Origin: Nocardioides ochotonae
Lineage (GTDB): Bacteria; Actinomycetota; Actinomycetes; Propionibacteriales; Nocardioidaceae
Assembly (NCBI RefSeq): GCF_011420305.2
Contig: NZ_CP061769.1
Coordinates: 3,211,001 to 3,275,000 of the forward strand
DNA: 64,000 nucleotides
Direction: 5' to 3'
A model generated the notes under the pieces. It searched no databases. It was not told the origin of the DNA and worked only from the letters and a program-made list of their open reading frames with translations. Position 1 is the stretch's first letter. Every line of letters starts with the position of its first letter. The position numbers were made by a program, and so were the translations under genes. Shown here piece after piece: positions 1-7,946 of this stretch.

Positions 1-288
1 GCCACCCGGATCGTGGGCGACTCGATCCGGATCGTGCAGGTCGAGACCTGGGCGGCGTCGGACCGCGCGGACGTCGAGATCACGATCCCGGGCAAGCCCG
101 GCGAGATCAGCGGCAGCATCGTGCTCACCGAGTCCGGCGGCGTCACCGCCCAGCAGGTCGAGCTCGACGTGCGGGTCCGGATCCCGCTGGTGGCCGGCAA
201 GGTCGAGAAGCTGGTCGGCGAGATGCTGGTCAAGGCGCTGTCGGTGGAGAACACCGTCGGGCGCGAGCGCCTCACCCGCTCGGCCTGA
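1..288 (+). CDS. DUF2505-like protein, C-terminal part (5' end outside window)
   Basis: The reading frame is open from the first base, so the start lies upstream of the window. The visible 95 residues run to a TGA at 286-288. They alternate short beta strands (IRIVQVETW, ADVEITIPGKPGEISG, ELDVRVRIPLVAGK) with a final helix (VEKLVGEMLVKALSVENTVG), which resembles the end of DUF2505 proteins, an actinobacterial lipid-binding-like (SRPBCC-type) family of unknown function. The family assignment is from recognition of the pattern, not a search. It ends 3 bp from the stop of the convergent pruA gene. Confidence 0.7.
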   Translation, partial: ATRIVGDSIRIVQVETWAASDRADVEITIPGKPGEISGSIVLTESGGVTAQQVELDVRVRIPLVAGKVEKLVGEMLVKALSVENTVGRERLTRSA

Positions 289-291
289 GCG

Positions 292-1926
292 TCAGTCGCT
301 CTCCATGTGCGGGTAGCGGTGGTCGGTCGGGGGCACGAAGGTCTCCTTGATCGAGCGCGGCGAGGTCCAGCGCAGCAGGTTGCTCGCGGCGCCGGCCTTG
401 TCGTTGGTGCCCGACGCCCGGCCGCCGCCGAAGGGCTGCTGGCCCACGACCGCACCGGTCGGCTTGTCGTTGACGTAGAAGTTGCCGGCGGCGAAGCGCA
501 GCCGCTCGCTGGCCCAGGTGATCGCGCGCCGGTCCCGGGCCACCACGGCACCGGTCAGCGCGTACGGCGCCGAGGACTCCATCTGGTCCACGACCGTCTC
601 GAAGTCGCCGTCGTCGTAGACGTGGACGGCCAGGATCGGGCCGAAGTACTCGGTGCGGAACATCTCGTCGGTCGGGTCCCCGCCCTCGACCACGGTGGGG
701 CGCACGAACCACCCGACCGAGTCGTCGCACTCGCCGCCGGCCAGCACCCGCAGCGAGTCCGTGGCCCGGGCGCGCGAGATCGCCGCCTCGTGCTTGGCGA
801 ACGCGCGGGCGTCGATGACCGCGCCCATGAAGTGCGACAGGTCGCGCACGTCGCCCATGCTCAGGCTCTCCACCTCGGCGACCAGGTCGTCGCGGATCCG
901 GTCCCACACCGAGCGCGCGACGTACGCACGCGAGGCGGCCGAGCACTTCTGCCCCTGGTACTCGAAGGCGCCGCGGATCAGCGCGGTGCGCAGCGCCGCG
1001 GGGTCCGCGGAGGGGTGGGCGACGACGAAGTCCTTGCCGCCGGTCTCCCCGACCAGCCGGGGGTAGGTGCGGTAGGAGGCGATGTTCTCCCCCACCGTGC
1101 GCCACAGGTGCTGGAAGGTCGGGGTGGAGCCGGTGAAGTGGATGCCGGCCAGGTCGGGGTCGCCCAGCACCACGTCGGAGACGGCCACCCCGTCGCCGGG
1201 CAGCATGTTGATCACCCCGGGCGGCAGCCCGGCCTCCTCGAGCAGCTCCATGGTCAGCGAGGCGGCGAGCTGCTGGGTCGGTGAGGGCTTCCAGATCACC
1301 GTGTTGCCCATCAGCGCGGGCGCGGTGGGCAGGTTGCCGGCGATGGCGGTGAAGTTGAACGGCGTGATCGCGTAGACCACCCCCTCGAGCGGGCGGTGGT
1401 CGGTGCGGTTCCACACGCCGGGGCTGTGGGCGATCGGCTGCTCGGCGCGGATCTGGGCGGCGTAGTGGACGTTGAAGCGCCAGAAGTCGATGAGCTCGCA
1501 GGCGCTGTCGATCTCGGCCTGCACCACCGTCTTGGACTGGCCGAGCATCGTGGCGGCGTTGAGCCGCTGGCGCCACGGCCCGGACAGCAGGTCGGCGGCC
1601 CGGAGCAGGACGGCGCTGCGCTCCTCGGCGGGCAGGGCGCGCCAGCCGGGCGCCGCGGCCCGGGCGGCGTCCAGGGCCGCGCGCGCGTCGTCGTGGGTGC
1701 TGGCGCGCGTCACGCCGAGCACGTGGCCGTGGTCGTGGGGCTGCACGACCGGGATCTCCTCACCCTTGCCGGAGACCCAGCGGCCGCCGATGTGGGCGGG
1801 CAGGTCGCGGGAGCCGGCCGACAGGCGCTCGAGCTCGGTGCGCAGCGCCGCGCGCTCCGCGCTGCCGGGCGCGTAGGTCAGGATCGGCTCGTTGACGGGG
1901 GTGGGCGGCGTCGTGAGGGCGTCCAT
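292..1926 (-). CDS. pruA: L-glutamate gamma-semialdehyde (1-pyrroline-5-carboxylate) dehydrogenase
   Basis: NAD-dependent aldehyde dehydrogenase that oxidises glutamate semialdehyde (from P5C) to glutamate, the second step of proline catabolism in the cytoplasm. The 544-residue product has the normal length of a monofunctional P5CDH. The general-base glutamate is in LVGETGGKD (E294) and the catalytic cysteine in GQKCSAASR (C328); the Rossmann region contains IHFTGSTPTF. Proline dehydrogenase, its usual partner, is not in the window. It is the last gene of a minus-strand run (WS/DGAT, small acidic protein, pruA) with a 63-bp gap before it, so it may also have its own promoter. Confidence 0.95.
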   Translation of the reverse strand: MDALTTPPTPVNEPILTYAPGSAERAALRTELERLSAGSRDLPAHIGGRWVSGKGEEIPVVQPHDHGHVLGVTRASTHDDARAALDAARAAAPGWRALPAEERSAVLLRAADLLSGPWRQRLNAATMLGQSKTVVQAEIDSACELIDFWRFNVHYAAQIRAEQPIAHSPGVWNRTDHRPLEGVVYAITPFNFTAIAGNLPTAPALMGNTVIWKPSPTQQLAASLTMELLEEAGLPPGVINMLPGDGVAVSDVVLGDPDLAGIHFTGSTPTFQHLWRTVGENIASYRTYPRLVGETGGKDFVVAHPSADPAALRTALIRGAFEYQGQKCSAASRAYVARSVWDRIRDDLVAEVESLSMGDVRDLSHFMGAVIDARAFAKHEAAISRARATDSLRVLAGGECDDSVGWFVRPTVVEGGDPTDEMFRTEYFGPILAVHVYDDGDFETVVDQMESSAPYALTGAVVARDRRAITWASERLRFAAGNFYVNDKPTGAVVGQQPFGGGRASGTNDKAGAASNLLRWTSPRSIKETFVPPTDHRYPHMESD

Positions 1927-1989
1927 GCGTCGACTGTCTCACCCGCCCGACGGCCCACCAAGGGTTTCGCCCCGGCGGCCGCGGTCGCT

Positions 1990-2334
1990 TCAGAAGGCGG
2001 AGCCGTCGAGCAGGTGCGGGATCTCCTGGGTGGCGAACCAGGCCAGGTCGTCGTCGGGGTCGGGCTCGGCGTCGATGTCGACGTGGACCGCCACCAGGTC
2101 CCCCAGCGGCACCGGCCCGTCGGGGTCGGCGACCTCCGCGACCAGGACGACGCGCCGCCCGGGGGCGCCCAGCAGCTCCGCGGAGGCCAGGGCGGCCTCG
2201 GTGAGCGCGGCGTACTCGCCCTCCTCGGTCTCGTCGGGTGCGACGAACCGGTCCTCACCGGCCGGCACCTCGCCGGCCGCGACGTGGGCGGCGAGCCCCT
2301 CGAGGGTGGTGGGGACGTAGACCCGGGTGCTCAC
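1990..2334 (-). CDS. Small acidic protein, DUF6912-like
   Basis: Protein of 114 residues starting at a GTG whose bases overlap the TGA of the upstream WS/DGAT gene (GTGA, 4 bp), which indicates translational coupling. The N-terminus (STRVYVPTTLEGLAAH) and the acidic body ending with WFATQEIPHLLDG match my memory of an uncharacterised Nocardioidaceae family now called DUF6912; I could not verify this by search. There is no signal peptide or membrane segment. Function unknown. Confidence 0.7.
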   Translation of the reverse strand: MSTRVYVPTTLEGLAAHVAAGEVPAGEDRFVAPDETEEGEYAALTEAALASAELLGAPGRRVVLVAEVADPDGPVPLGDLVAVHVDIDAEPDPDDDLAWFATQEIPHLLDGSAF

Positions 2335-3776
2335 GACTGCTTCTCCTTGGTACGCCGGCGCCCGCGCGGCGCCTTGGGCCGGCCGCCGGTCACGGTGTCG
2401 AGCAGCTCGTCGAGCGCCTCGCCGATGCTCTGGGCGAGCACGTCGGCGTCCGGGACCAGGTCCCGGTCGGCGGTGATGCCGTAGTAGACCTGCCCGTCGT
2501 ACGACGTCACGCCGATGGCGACCGACTGGCCCGGCAGCAGCGACGGGACCGGATAGGTCGCCACCATCCGGGCGCCGGCGGCGTACAGCGGTGTCTGCGG
2601 GCCGGGCACGTTGGTCACGGTGAGGTGGAAGCCCCGGCGCCGCTCCGCGGCCGCCACCCGGGCGCCGATGGCGTGGAAGGTCGCGGGGGCGAAGCCGGCG
2701 ATGCCCGCGAGCCGGTTCGCCGCGACCGCGCGACCGGTCTCCTGGTGCACCTTGAAGGAGTAGGAGACCTGGTGCAGCCGGACCACGGGGCTGGGCTCGC
2801 CCACCGGCAGGTCGACCTCGTGGGCGGCGATCTGCGATCCCAGCGAGGTCGCCTCGAGCTCCTCGTCGATGACCGAGACCGGCACGACGGCGCGCACCTT
2901 GCGCACCCCGGCCAGCGACTCCGCACGGTTCATCAGCCAGGCGCGCAGGCCGCCGGCGACGCTGGCCAGCACCACGTCGTTGACGGTGCCGCCGTGCGCG
3001 GTGCGGATGCGGCGGTGGTCCTCCAGGGGGCGCACGACACCCACGACGCGGCGCTGCTGGGAGAGGGGGCCGCTGAGCGGGGTGATCCGCTCGGGGGGCC
3101 TGCCGGACAGCCCGGAGGCGACCCGGGCGAACCGGTGGGCCGACTCGTCGGCGCCGCGGAGGACCTCGTCCGCGCGACTGCGGGCGGTGTCGAGCAGGGT
3201 CGCGGGGTCGCGGAGGTGGTCACGCAGCGCGCCGACCACCAGCGAGCTCGGCGAGGGACCGCGGCGCGGGCGCCACGGGTCGGTGCCGAGCTCCTTGGGC
3301 TCCGGGGACGTGTCCAGCAGCACCTGGCCGAGCTCGACGGTGTGCACGCCGTCCACCAGCACCTGGTGAGACTTGTAGAGCAGCGCGACCCGTCCCTCGG
3401 ACAGGCCCTCGATGAAGTAGACCTCCCACAGCGGGCGGTTGCGGTCGAGCGGCCGCGACACGATGCGGGCCACCAGCTCGCGCAGCTGGTCGGCGTTGCC
3501 GGGTCGCGGCAGCGCCGAGCGCCGCACGTGGAACTCCAGGTCGAAGTGCGGGTCGTCGACCCACACCGGGTTGGCCAGGCGGCCGGGCACCGTCTGCAGG
3601 CGCTGGCGATAGCGCGGCACGAAGGAGATCCGCTCGGAGATCAGGTCACGGAGGCGCTCGTGGTCGAAACCGCTCTCCCCCGGATCGAAGATCTCGACGG
3701 TGGCGTTGTGCATCGGGGACGCCGGCGTCTCCTCGGCCAGCATCGCCAGGTCCCGGGGGCGCAGTCGCTCACTCAT
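2331..3776 (-). CDS. WS/DGAT-family O-acyltransferase with altered HHxxxDG motif
   Basis: Member of the wax ester synthase / acyl-CoA:diacylglycerol acyltransferase family, which in actinobacteria makes storage triacylglycerol or wax esters from acyl-CoA. The N-terminus MSERLRPRDLAMLAEE is the typical family opening, and the C-terminal half contains the family signature VTNVPGP. The start chosen is ATG 3774-3776, preceded by a GGGAAGGG stretch; a GTG 45 bp upstream only adds an unconserved leader. The catalytic motif HHxxxDG reads HQVLVDG (H137, Q138, D142, G143), so the second histidine, taken as the general base in this superfamily, is a glutamine. The enzyme may be catalytically changed or inactive. 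It is first in the operon with the DUF6912-like gene and pruA. Confidence 0.9.
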   Translation of the reverse strand: MSERLRPRDLAMLAEETPASPMHNATVEIFDPGESGFDHERLRDLISERISFVPRYRQRLQTVPGRLANPVWVDDPHFDLEFHVRRSALPRPGNADQLRELVARIVSRPLDRNRPLWEVYFIEGLSEGRVALLYKSHQVLVDGVHTVELGQVLLDTSPEPKELGTDPWRPRRGPSPSSLVVGALRDHLRDPATLLDTARSRADEVLRGADESAHRFARVASGLSGRPPERITPLSGPLSQQRRVVGVVRPLEDHRRIRTAHGGTVNDVVLASVAGGLRAWLMNRAESLAGVRKVRAVVPVSVIDEELEATSLGSQIAAHEVDLPVGEPSPVVRLHQVSYSFKVHQETGRAVAANRLAGIAGFAPATFHAIGARVAAAERRRGFHLTVTNVPGPQTPLYAAGARMVATYPVPSLLPGQSVAIGVTSYDGQVYYGITADRDLVPDADVLAQSIGEALDELLDTVTGGRPKAPRGRRRTKEKQS

Positions 3777-3931
3777 CTGCCACGCCCTTCCCTCGCCGGT
3801 CCGGGCCACCCTGACCCCCACTTGCCACGCATGGGATTCTGGCAGACATCGGCACCCGGGCGGCGCACCCTCCGCCCGACACGTGCCGGCGCCCGCCGAC
3901 CACCGTGAAGAGGATGAGGAATTTGTCCCCC

Positions 3932-4297
3932 ATGCGCCGTTCGATCGCGGTCCCCGCGGTCCTCGCCACCTGCCTGTTCTTCGCCGCCTGCGGCGATGAC
4001 GACAGCGACGCCCCCGCGGGCGACGCCGAGCCGAAGGTGATCGAGGTGACCATCCAGGACGGCACGGTCACCCCCAACGGCGAGCGGGTCGAGCTCGAGC
4101 GCGGCCAGGACGTCGAGTTCCTGATGGACGCCGACAAGGCCGGCGAGCTGCACGTCCACACCGACGGTGACGGCCAGACCCTGCCGTACAACAAGGGCGT
4201 CAGCACCCTGGACCTCGCCCTCGACGAGTCCCCGGGCCGCATCGAGGTGGAGACCCACGACCCCGACGTCGTGGTCGTCCTGCTCGAGATCCGCTGA
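3932..4297 (+). CDS. Lipoprotein with cupredoxin-like domain
   Basis: From ATG 3932 the protein is 121 residues: a charged MRRS start, a hydrophobic stretch and a lipobox (LFFAAC) with the lipidated cysteine at position 20, then an acidic linker. The rest (about residues 35-121) is all-beta and resembles a small cupredoxin-like or Ig-like domain, with a histidine-rich patch ELHVHTDGDG but no obvious full copper ligand set. GTG 3905, ATG 3914 and TTG 3923 are in-frame alternative starts; GAGG at 3916-3919 lies about 12 bases before ATG 3932. It is predicted to sit on the outer face of the membrane. Its stop is 1 bp before the GTG of the next gene, so the two are very likely cotranscribed and may act together. 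Confidence 0.75.
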   Translation: MRRSIAVPAVLATCLFFAACGDDDSDAPAGDAEPKVIEVTIQDGTVTPNGERVELERGQDVEFLMDADKAGELHVHTDGDGQTLPYNKGVSTLDLALDESPGRIEVETHDPDVVVVLLEIR

Positions 4298-4298
4298 G

Positions 4299-5669
4299 GT
4301 GCCCGCCGACGGACTGACACTGGCGCACGGCATCGGCGGGGCAAAGGACCTGCCGATCACCCCCGAGCTGGCGATCGCCGGCGCGGTCGCGGCGCTGGTG
4401 GTCTCCTTCACGGTCCTCGCCGTGGCGTGGCGTACGCCGCGCTTCGACGGCCCGCGCAGCGGCCGCCCGGTGCCGACGCTGGGCCGGTTCGTGCAGTCCA
4501 CGCCGTTCCGCGTGGGCGCTCGGGTGCTCGGCATGGCGCTGTTCGTCTTCGCCGCCATCGCCGCGCTCTTCGGCGAGAACCTGCTGACGAACCCGATCTT
4601 CGGGATCTTCTACGTCTGGTGGTGGGTGGGACTGGTGCCCGCCTCGTTCTTCCTGGGCCCGGTCTGGAAGGCGATCAGCCCGGTCCGCACCATCAACCTC
4701 CTCGTCGCCCGGCTCACCGGCTCCGACCCCGACCGCGGGCTGTGGGAGTACCCCGCGCGGCTGGGGTACTGGCCCGCCGCCGTCGGGCTCTTCGCGTTCG
4801 TGTGGCTCGAGCTGGCCTACGTCTACTCCACCGAGCTCGGTCCGGTGCGGCTGTGGTGCGCGGCGTACGTCGCGATCATGCTGATCGGCGGTGCGCTCTT
4901 CGGCAACACCTTCTACGAGAAGGCCGACCCCTTCGAGGTCTACTCCACGCTGGTCGCGAAGCTGTCGATCTGGGGCGTGCGCGAGGGCCAGCTGGTCGTG
5001 CGGACGCCGCTGTCCAACCTCGACTCCGTCGAGGTCGGGCCCGGACTGGTGGCCGTGGTGGCGGTGCTGTTCGGCAGCACCGGCTACGACTCGTTCCGGG
5101 AGAGCACGTACTGGCTGAAGTTCATCCAGAACAACGAGACGATCACGACCACCCCGTGGCTGGGCGAGTGGATCGGCACCTTCGGCCTGCTCGCCATGGT
5201 GCTGCTCGTCGGCCTGATCTTCGTGGTCGCGACGATGGCGACCGGTGTGCTGGCGGACCCCGAAGGTGGCGCGCGCGGCCGCTGGGCGGTGCGCCGCCAG
5301 CTGCCGAACCAGTTCGCGCACTCGATCGTGCCGATCATCGTGGGCTACATCGTGGCCCACTACTTCACCTACCTGGTGGAGATGGGACAGCTGACGCTGA
5401 TCCAGGCCAGCGACCCGCTCAGCAACGGCAGCAACCTCTTCGGCACCGGCGACTGGAAGGTGAACTACGGCCTCGCCGACCACCCGACGTTCATCGCCAA
5501 CCTCAAGGTCGTCGCGGTGGTGATCGGCCACGTGCTCGGCGTGATCGCGGCACACGACCGCGCGGTCCGGCTGCTGCCGCCGCGCCACCAGCTCACCGGC
5601 CAGCTCCCGCTGCTGTTCGCGATGGTGGCCTTCACCGCCGGCGGGCTCTACCTGCTCTTCGCGTCCTGA
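4299..5669 (+). CDS. Polytopic membrane protein paired with the lipoprotein
   Basis: Starting at GTG 4299, one base after the lipoprotein stop, the product has 456 residues and about nine hydrophobic segments (for example AIAGAVAALVVSFTVLAVAW, VLGMALFVFAAIAALFG, LLAMVLLVGLIFVVATMATG). Conserved-looking polar patches include GNTFYEKADPFEVYSTLVAKLS and FAHSIVPIIVGYIVAHYF. I recall similar actinobacterial proteins being labelled fenitrothion hydrolase, but that name is weakly founded and I do not assign a function. With the secreted-side cupredoxin-like lipoprotein, a role in metal or redox chemistry at the membrane is an inference only. Its last 38 bp overlap the 3' end of the convergent CpaE-like gene. 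Confidence 0.85.
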   Translation: MPADGLTLAHGIGGAKDLPITPELAIAGAVAALVVSFTVLAVAWRTPRFDGPRSGRPVPTLGRFVQSTPFRVGARVLGMALFVFAAIAALFGENLLTNPIFGIFYVWWWVGLVPASFFLGPVWKAISPVRTINLLVARLTGSDPDRGLWEYPARLGYWPAAVGLFAFVWLELAYVYSTELGPVRLWCAAYVAIMLIGGALFGNTFYEKADPFEVYSTLVAKLSIWGVREGQLVVRTPLSNLDSVEVGPGLVAVVAVLFGSTGYDSFRESTYWLKFIQNNETITTTPWLGEWIGTFGLLAMVLLVGLIFVVATMATGVLADPEGGARGRWAVRRQLPNQFAHSIVPIIVGYIVAHYFTYLVEMGQLTLIQASDPLSNGSNLFGTGDWKVNYGLADHPTFIANLKVVAVVIGHVLGVIAAHDRAVRLLPPRHQLTGQLPLLFAMVAFTAGGLYLLFAS

Positions 5670-6906
5670 CGGTCCTCGCCGGCGTCCCGAGCAGGGCGTC
5701 GGCGAGGAGCCCCACCCCGCGCGCCAGCGCGGACTCCCCGCCGTCGAGGAGGGTGCGTCCGGTGACCAGCGCGCGGTCGGTCGCGGCCCGGTCCTCGGGC
5801 AGGAAGTGCAGCCCGGCGAGCGGCACGAACCCCGACACCATCCCCGCCACGTCCTGCTCGGACCAGCCCAGGGTCGGTCGCATCCGGTTCAGCACCACGC
5901 GCACCGGCGCCCGCACGCCGCTCTCGCGAAGCTCCACCAGCCCGCGGGCCAACCGCGCCAGCCCGACCGGGTCAGGGGTGCCGACCACCACCACCTCGTC
6001 GGCCGTCTCCAGCGCCGCCAGGGTGAGCTGGTTGCGCGCCGGTCGCGGCCCGACGTCGGCCAGCGGATCGGTCTCCAGGCTCGCCCCCGTGTCCACGACC
6101 ACCTGCCCGCTCGCTCGAGCCACGTCGAGGAGCACCTCGAGCGCGCCGGGGCGCACCTCGGGCCAGCGGTCCGGGCGCGGCAGCCCGGTGACCACCGAGA
6201 GGTGCTCGCCCAGGGCCCGCTGCACGGTGGCGAACCGCCCAGCGAGCTGACCCGCGGAGGCCAGCCGGGCGGCGGCGAGCAGGCCCGAGACCTCGTCGAG
6301 GATGCCGAGCTGCTGGGCCAGGCTCGCCGCGTGCGGGTCGGCATCGACGAGCACGGTGCGCAGCCCGCGCCGGGCGAGCTCCGCGGCCAGCGCGACCGCG
6401 ACCGTGGAGCGCCCGGGGGCGCCGGCCGGCCCCCACACCGCGACGACCCGGCCCGGGCGCGCCGGGTCGGGGTCCGCCGCACCGTCGTGCGCGTGCACCA
6501 CGCCGTCTCGGTCCACCGAGGCGCTCGGCGGCGACGGGGCCTGCTCACCTGCGGCCAGGACCGCGGCGGGCAGGTCGTCGAGCCCGTCCTCCTCGAGCGC
6601 CGAGGCGAGACCGAGGCGCGCGGCGTGCAGCCGCGCGGCGTCCGCGGGAGTCGAGCGGGGCGTGACCGCCACCGCGTGCACGGCGTGGGCGCGCAGGTGG
6701 TCGATCGCCGCCCCGTCCAGCCCGGGCGCGTCGAGCCCGACGACCGCCACGTCGGCCTGGCCCGCGGAGGCGGCGGCGAGCAGGTCGTCGACGTCCACGC
6801 ACCGCTTGAGCACCACCACGCCGGGGGTCTCCCCCAGCAGCGTCATCGCCCGTGACTCCCACGCGGCACCGGCCGCGACCACCAGGACGACGACGGGGCC
6901 CCGCAC
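5632..6906 (-). CDS. CpaE/TadZ-like P-loop ATPase
   Basis: A 424-residue protein with a response-receiver-like N-terminal half (residues 1 to about 125, with VADVAVVGLDAPGLDG-type strands) and a ParA/MinD-like C-terminal half. The nucleotide site, about residue 160, reads GPAGAPGRSTVAVALAAEL: the usual GK[ST] lysine is an arginine. Downstream are LVDADPHAASLAQQLG (deviant Walker A' / switch region) and a later VVDTGASLETD. CpaE/TadZ proteins localise Flp-pilus machinery; no TadA, TadB, TadC, pilin or prepilin peptidase gene is nearby. The GTG start is 3 bp after the SAF-domain gene, so the two form an operon. The 3' end overlaps the convergent membrane-protein gene by 38 bp. Confidence 0.8.
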   Translation of the reverse strand: MRGPVVVLVVAAGAAWESRAMTLLGETPGVVVLKRCVDVDDLLAAASAGQADVAVVGLDAPGLDGAAIDHLRAHAVHAVAVTPRSTPADAARLHAARLGLASALEEDGLDDLPAAVLAAGEQAPSPPSASVDRDGVVHAHDGAADPDPARPGRVVAVWGPAGAPGRSTVAVALAAELARRGLRTVLVDADPHAASLAQQLGILDEVSGLLAAARLASAGQLAGRFATVQRALGEHLSVVTGLPRPDRWPEVRPGALEVLLDVARASGQVVVDTGASLETDPLADVGPRPARNQLTLAALETADEVVVVGTPDPVGLARLARGLVELRESGVRAPVRVVLNRMRPTLGWSEQDVAGMVSGFVPLAGLHFLPEDRAATDRALVTGRTLLDGGESALARGVGLLADALLGTPARTVRTRRAGRARRR

Positions 6907-6909
6907 CGC

Positions 6910-7608
6910 TCACCTGCCCAGGGTCACGGTGACGACCGCGTCGCCGCTGCGGCCGAGCCGCTCGAAGAACGCGGCCACGTCGGTCTCCTCGACCGCGAGC
7001 ACCAGTTGGCGCCGGCCGCTGACCCCGTAGGCGTCGTCGGTGGCCGGCACCTCGACCACCGCCACGTCGTCGAGCGCCGGGCCGGCGGCCGGCGTCGCCG
7101 GGTCGGCCCCCGCCCCGGCGACGAGGTAGACGTCGACCGTCGAGCCCGGTCCGACGGCCGGCGGGACCTGGTCCACGGCGACCGGGACCTGGACCGTGCC
7201 GGCGTCGGCGGCGGGTCCGACCGCGGAGCGCGGCAGCAGCTCGCCGGCCCCGACCGGGCGCAGCAGCCGCAGGTCGGCCGGGATCTGGTCGTCGGCGGTG
7301 AAGTAGCCCTCCAGGCGGGCCCGGTCGGCGAAGCCCACGTCGTGGGCGACCAGGTCGTCGGCGGTGAGCACGTCGCCGGCGCCCAGGTCGGCGGCGACCG
7401 CCCAGACCGGCACCCGGTCGTCGGCGGCGGCCAGCACCCGCGAGCCCACGACGACCGAGACCGCGACGAGCGCCACCCCGGCCCACAGGCGCGGGTCCCG
7501 CCACCCCGGCCGGCGCATGCGGGTGGCCGCCGGGACGGCGGACCTGACGACCTGACCGGGTGCTCTGGACACGGCGCCCATCATGCCCAGCGCGGCCGCC
7601 GTGGACAC
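6910..7608 (-). CDS. SAF-domain (CpaB/RcpC-like) membrane-anchored protein
   Basis: CpaB/RcpC-like protein: an N-terminal transmembrane segment (LWAGVALVAVSVVVGSRVLA), a SAF domain (VPVWAVAADLGAGDVLTADDLV) and a C-terminal beta-rich region (GSTVDVYLVAGAG, VVEVPATDD, RQLVLAVEETDVAAFFERLG). In tad loci this family shapes the periplasmic part of the Flp pilus; here it stands alone with a CpaE-like ATPase. The start chosen is GTG 7606-7608, preceded by GGAGGGG at a good spacing; an upstream GTG (7620) and two ATGs (7584, 7581) are possible. It is divergent from the small HTH gene. Confidence 0.8.
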   Translation of the reverse strand: MSTAAALGMMGAVSRAPGQVVRSAVPAATRMRRPGWRDPRLWAGVALVAVSVVVGSRVLAAADDRVPVWAVAADLGAGDVLTADDLVAHDVGFADRARLEGYFTADDQIPADLRLLRPVGAGELLPRSAVGPAADAGTVQVPVAVDQVPPAVGPGSTVDVYLVAGAGADPATPAAGPALDDVAVVEVPATDDAYGVSGRRQLVLAVEETDVAAFFERLGRSGDAVVTVTLGR

Positions 7609-7673
7609 CTGCCCCTCCACAGGACCGGGCCGAAGTGCTGTCCGCAGGGGCGACCGGGTGCGACGATGTGGCC

Positions 7674-7922
7674 ATGGCTGGCACGCCCCGCTTCCTCACC
7701 CTCGCCGACGTGGCCGAGGTCCTCAACACCTCCGCGGCGCAGGTCTACGCGCTGGTCCGCCGCGGCGAGCTGCCGGCGATCAAGATCGGCGGGCGGGGGC
7801 AGTGGCGCGTGGAGTCCAGCCAGCTGGAGGAGTTCATCGCGCGGATGTACGCCGAGACCCGCACGTTCGTCGACGAGCACCCGTTCGTGGAGGCCGAACC
7901 GAGCGCAGATCCGCACCACTGA
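7674..7922 (+). CDS. Small helix-turn-helix (excisionase/BldC-like) DNA-binding protein
   Basis: An 82-residue protein whose N-terminal two thirds are a MerR/excisionase-type winged helix: FLTLADVAEVLNTSAAQVYA, LVRRGELPAIKIGGRGQWRV and the helix SSQLEEFIARMYAET. BldC-type proteins of this size are developmental or housekeeping regulators in actinobacteria, while excisionases act in mobile elements; there is no integrase nearby, so a chromosomal regulator is more likely. It is divergent from the CpaB/CpaE-like pair with 65 bp between starts and may control it (inference). ATG 7674 fits the conserved N-terminus MAGTPRFLTL. Confidence 0.85.
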   Translation: MAGTPRFLTLADVAEVLNTSAAQVYALVRRGELPAIKIGGRGQWRVESSQLEEFIARMYAETRTFVDEHPFVEAEPSADPHH

Positions 7923-7946
7923 GCCGATCCACGCCCGCGGCGCGGG

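Noticed and set aside
7674..7922. Excisionase of an integrated element
   Set aside because: No integrase, attachment repeats or tRNA gene nearby; a chromosomal HTH regulator is a better reading.
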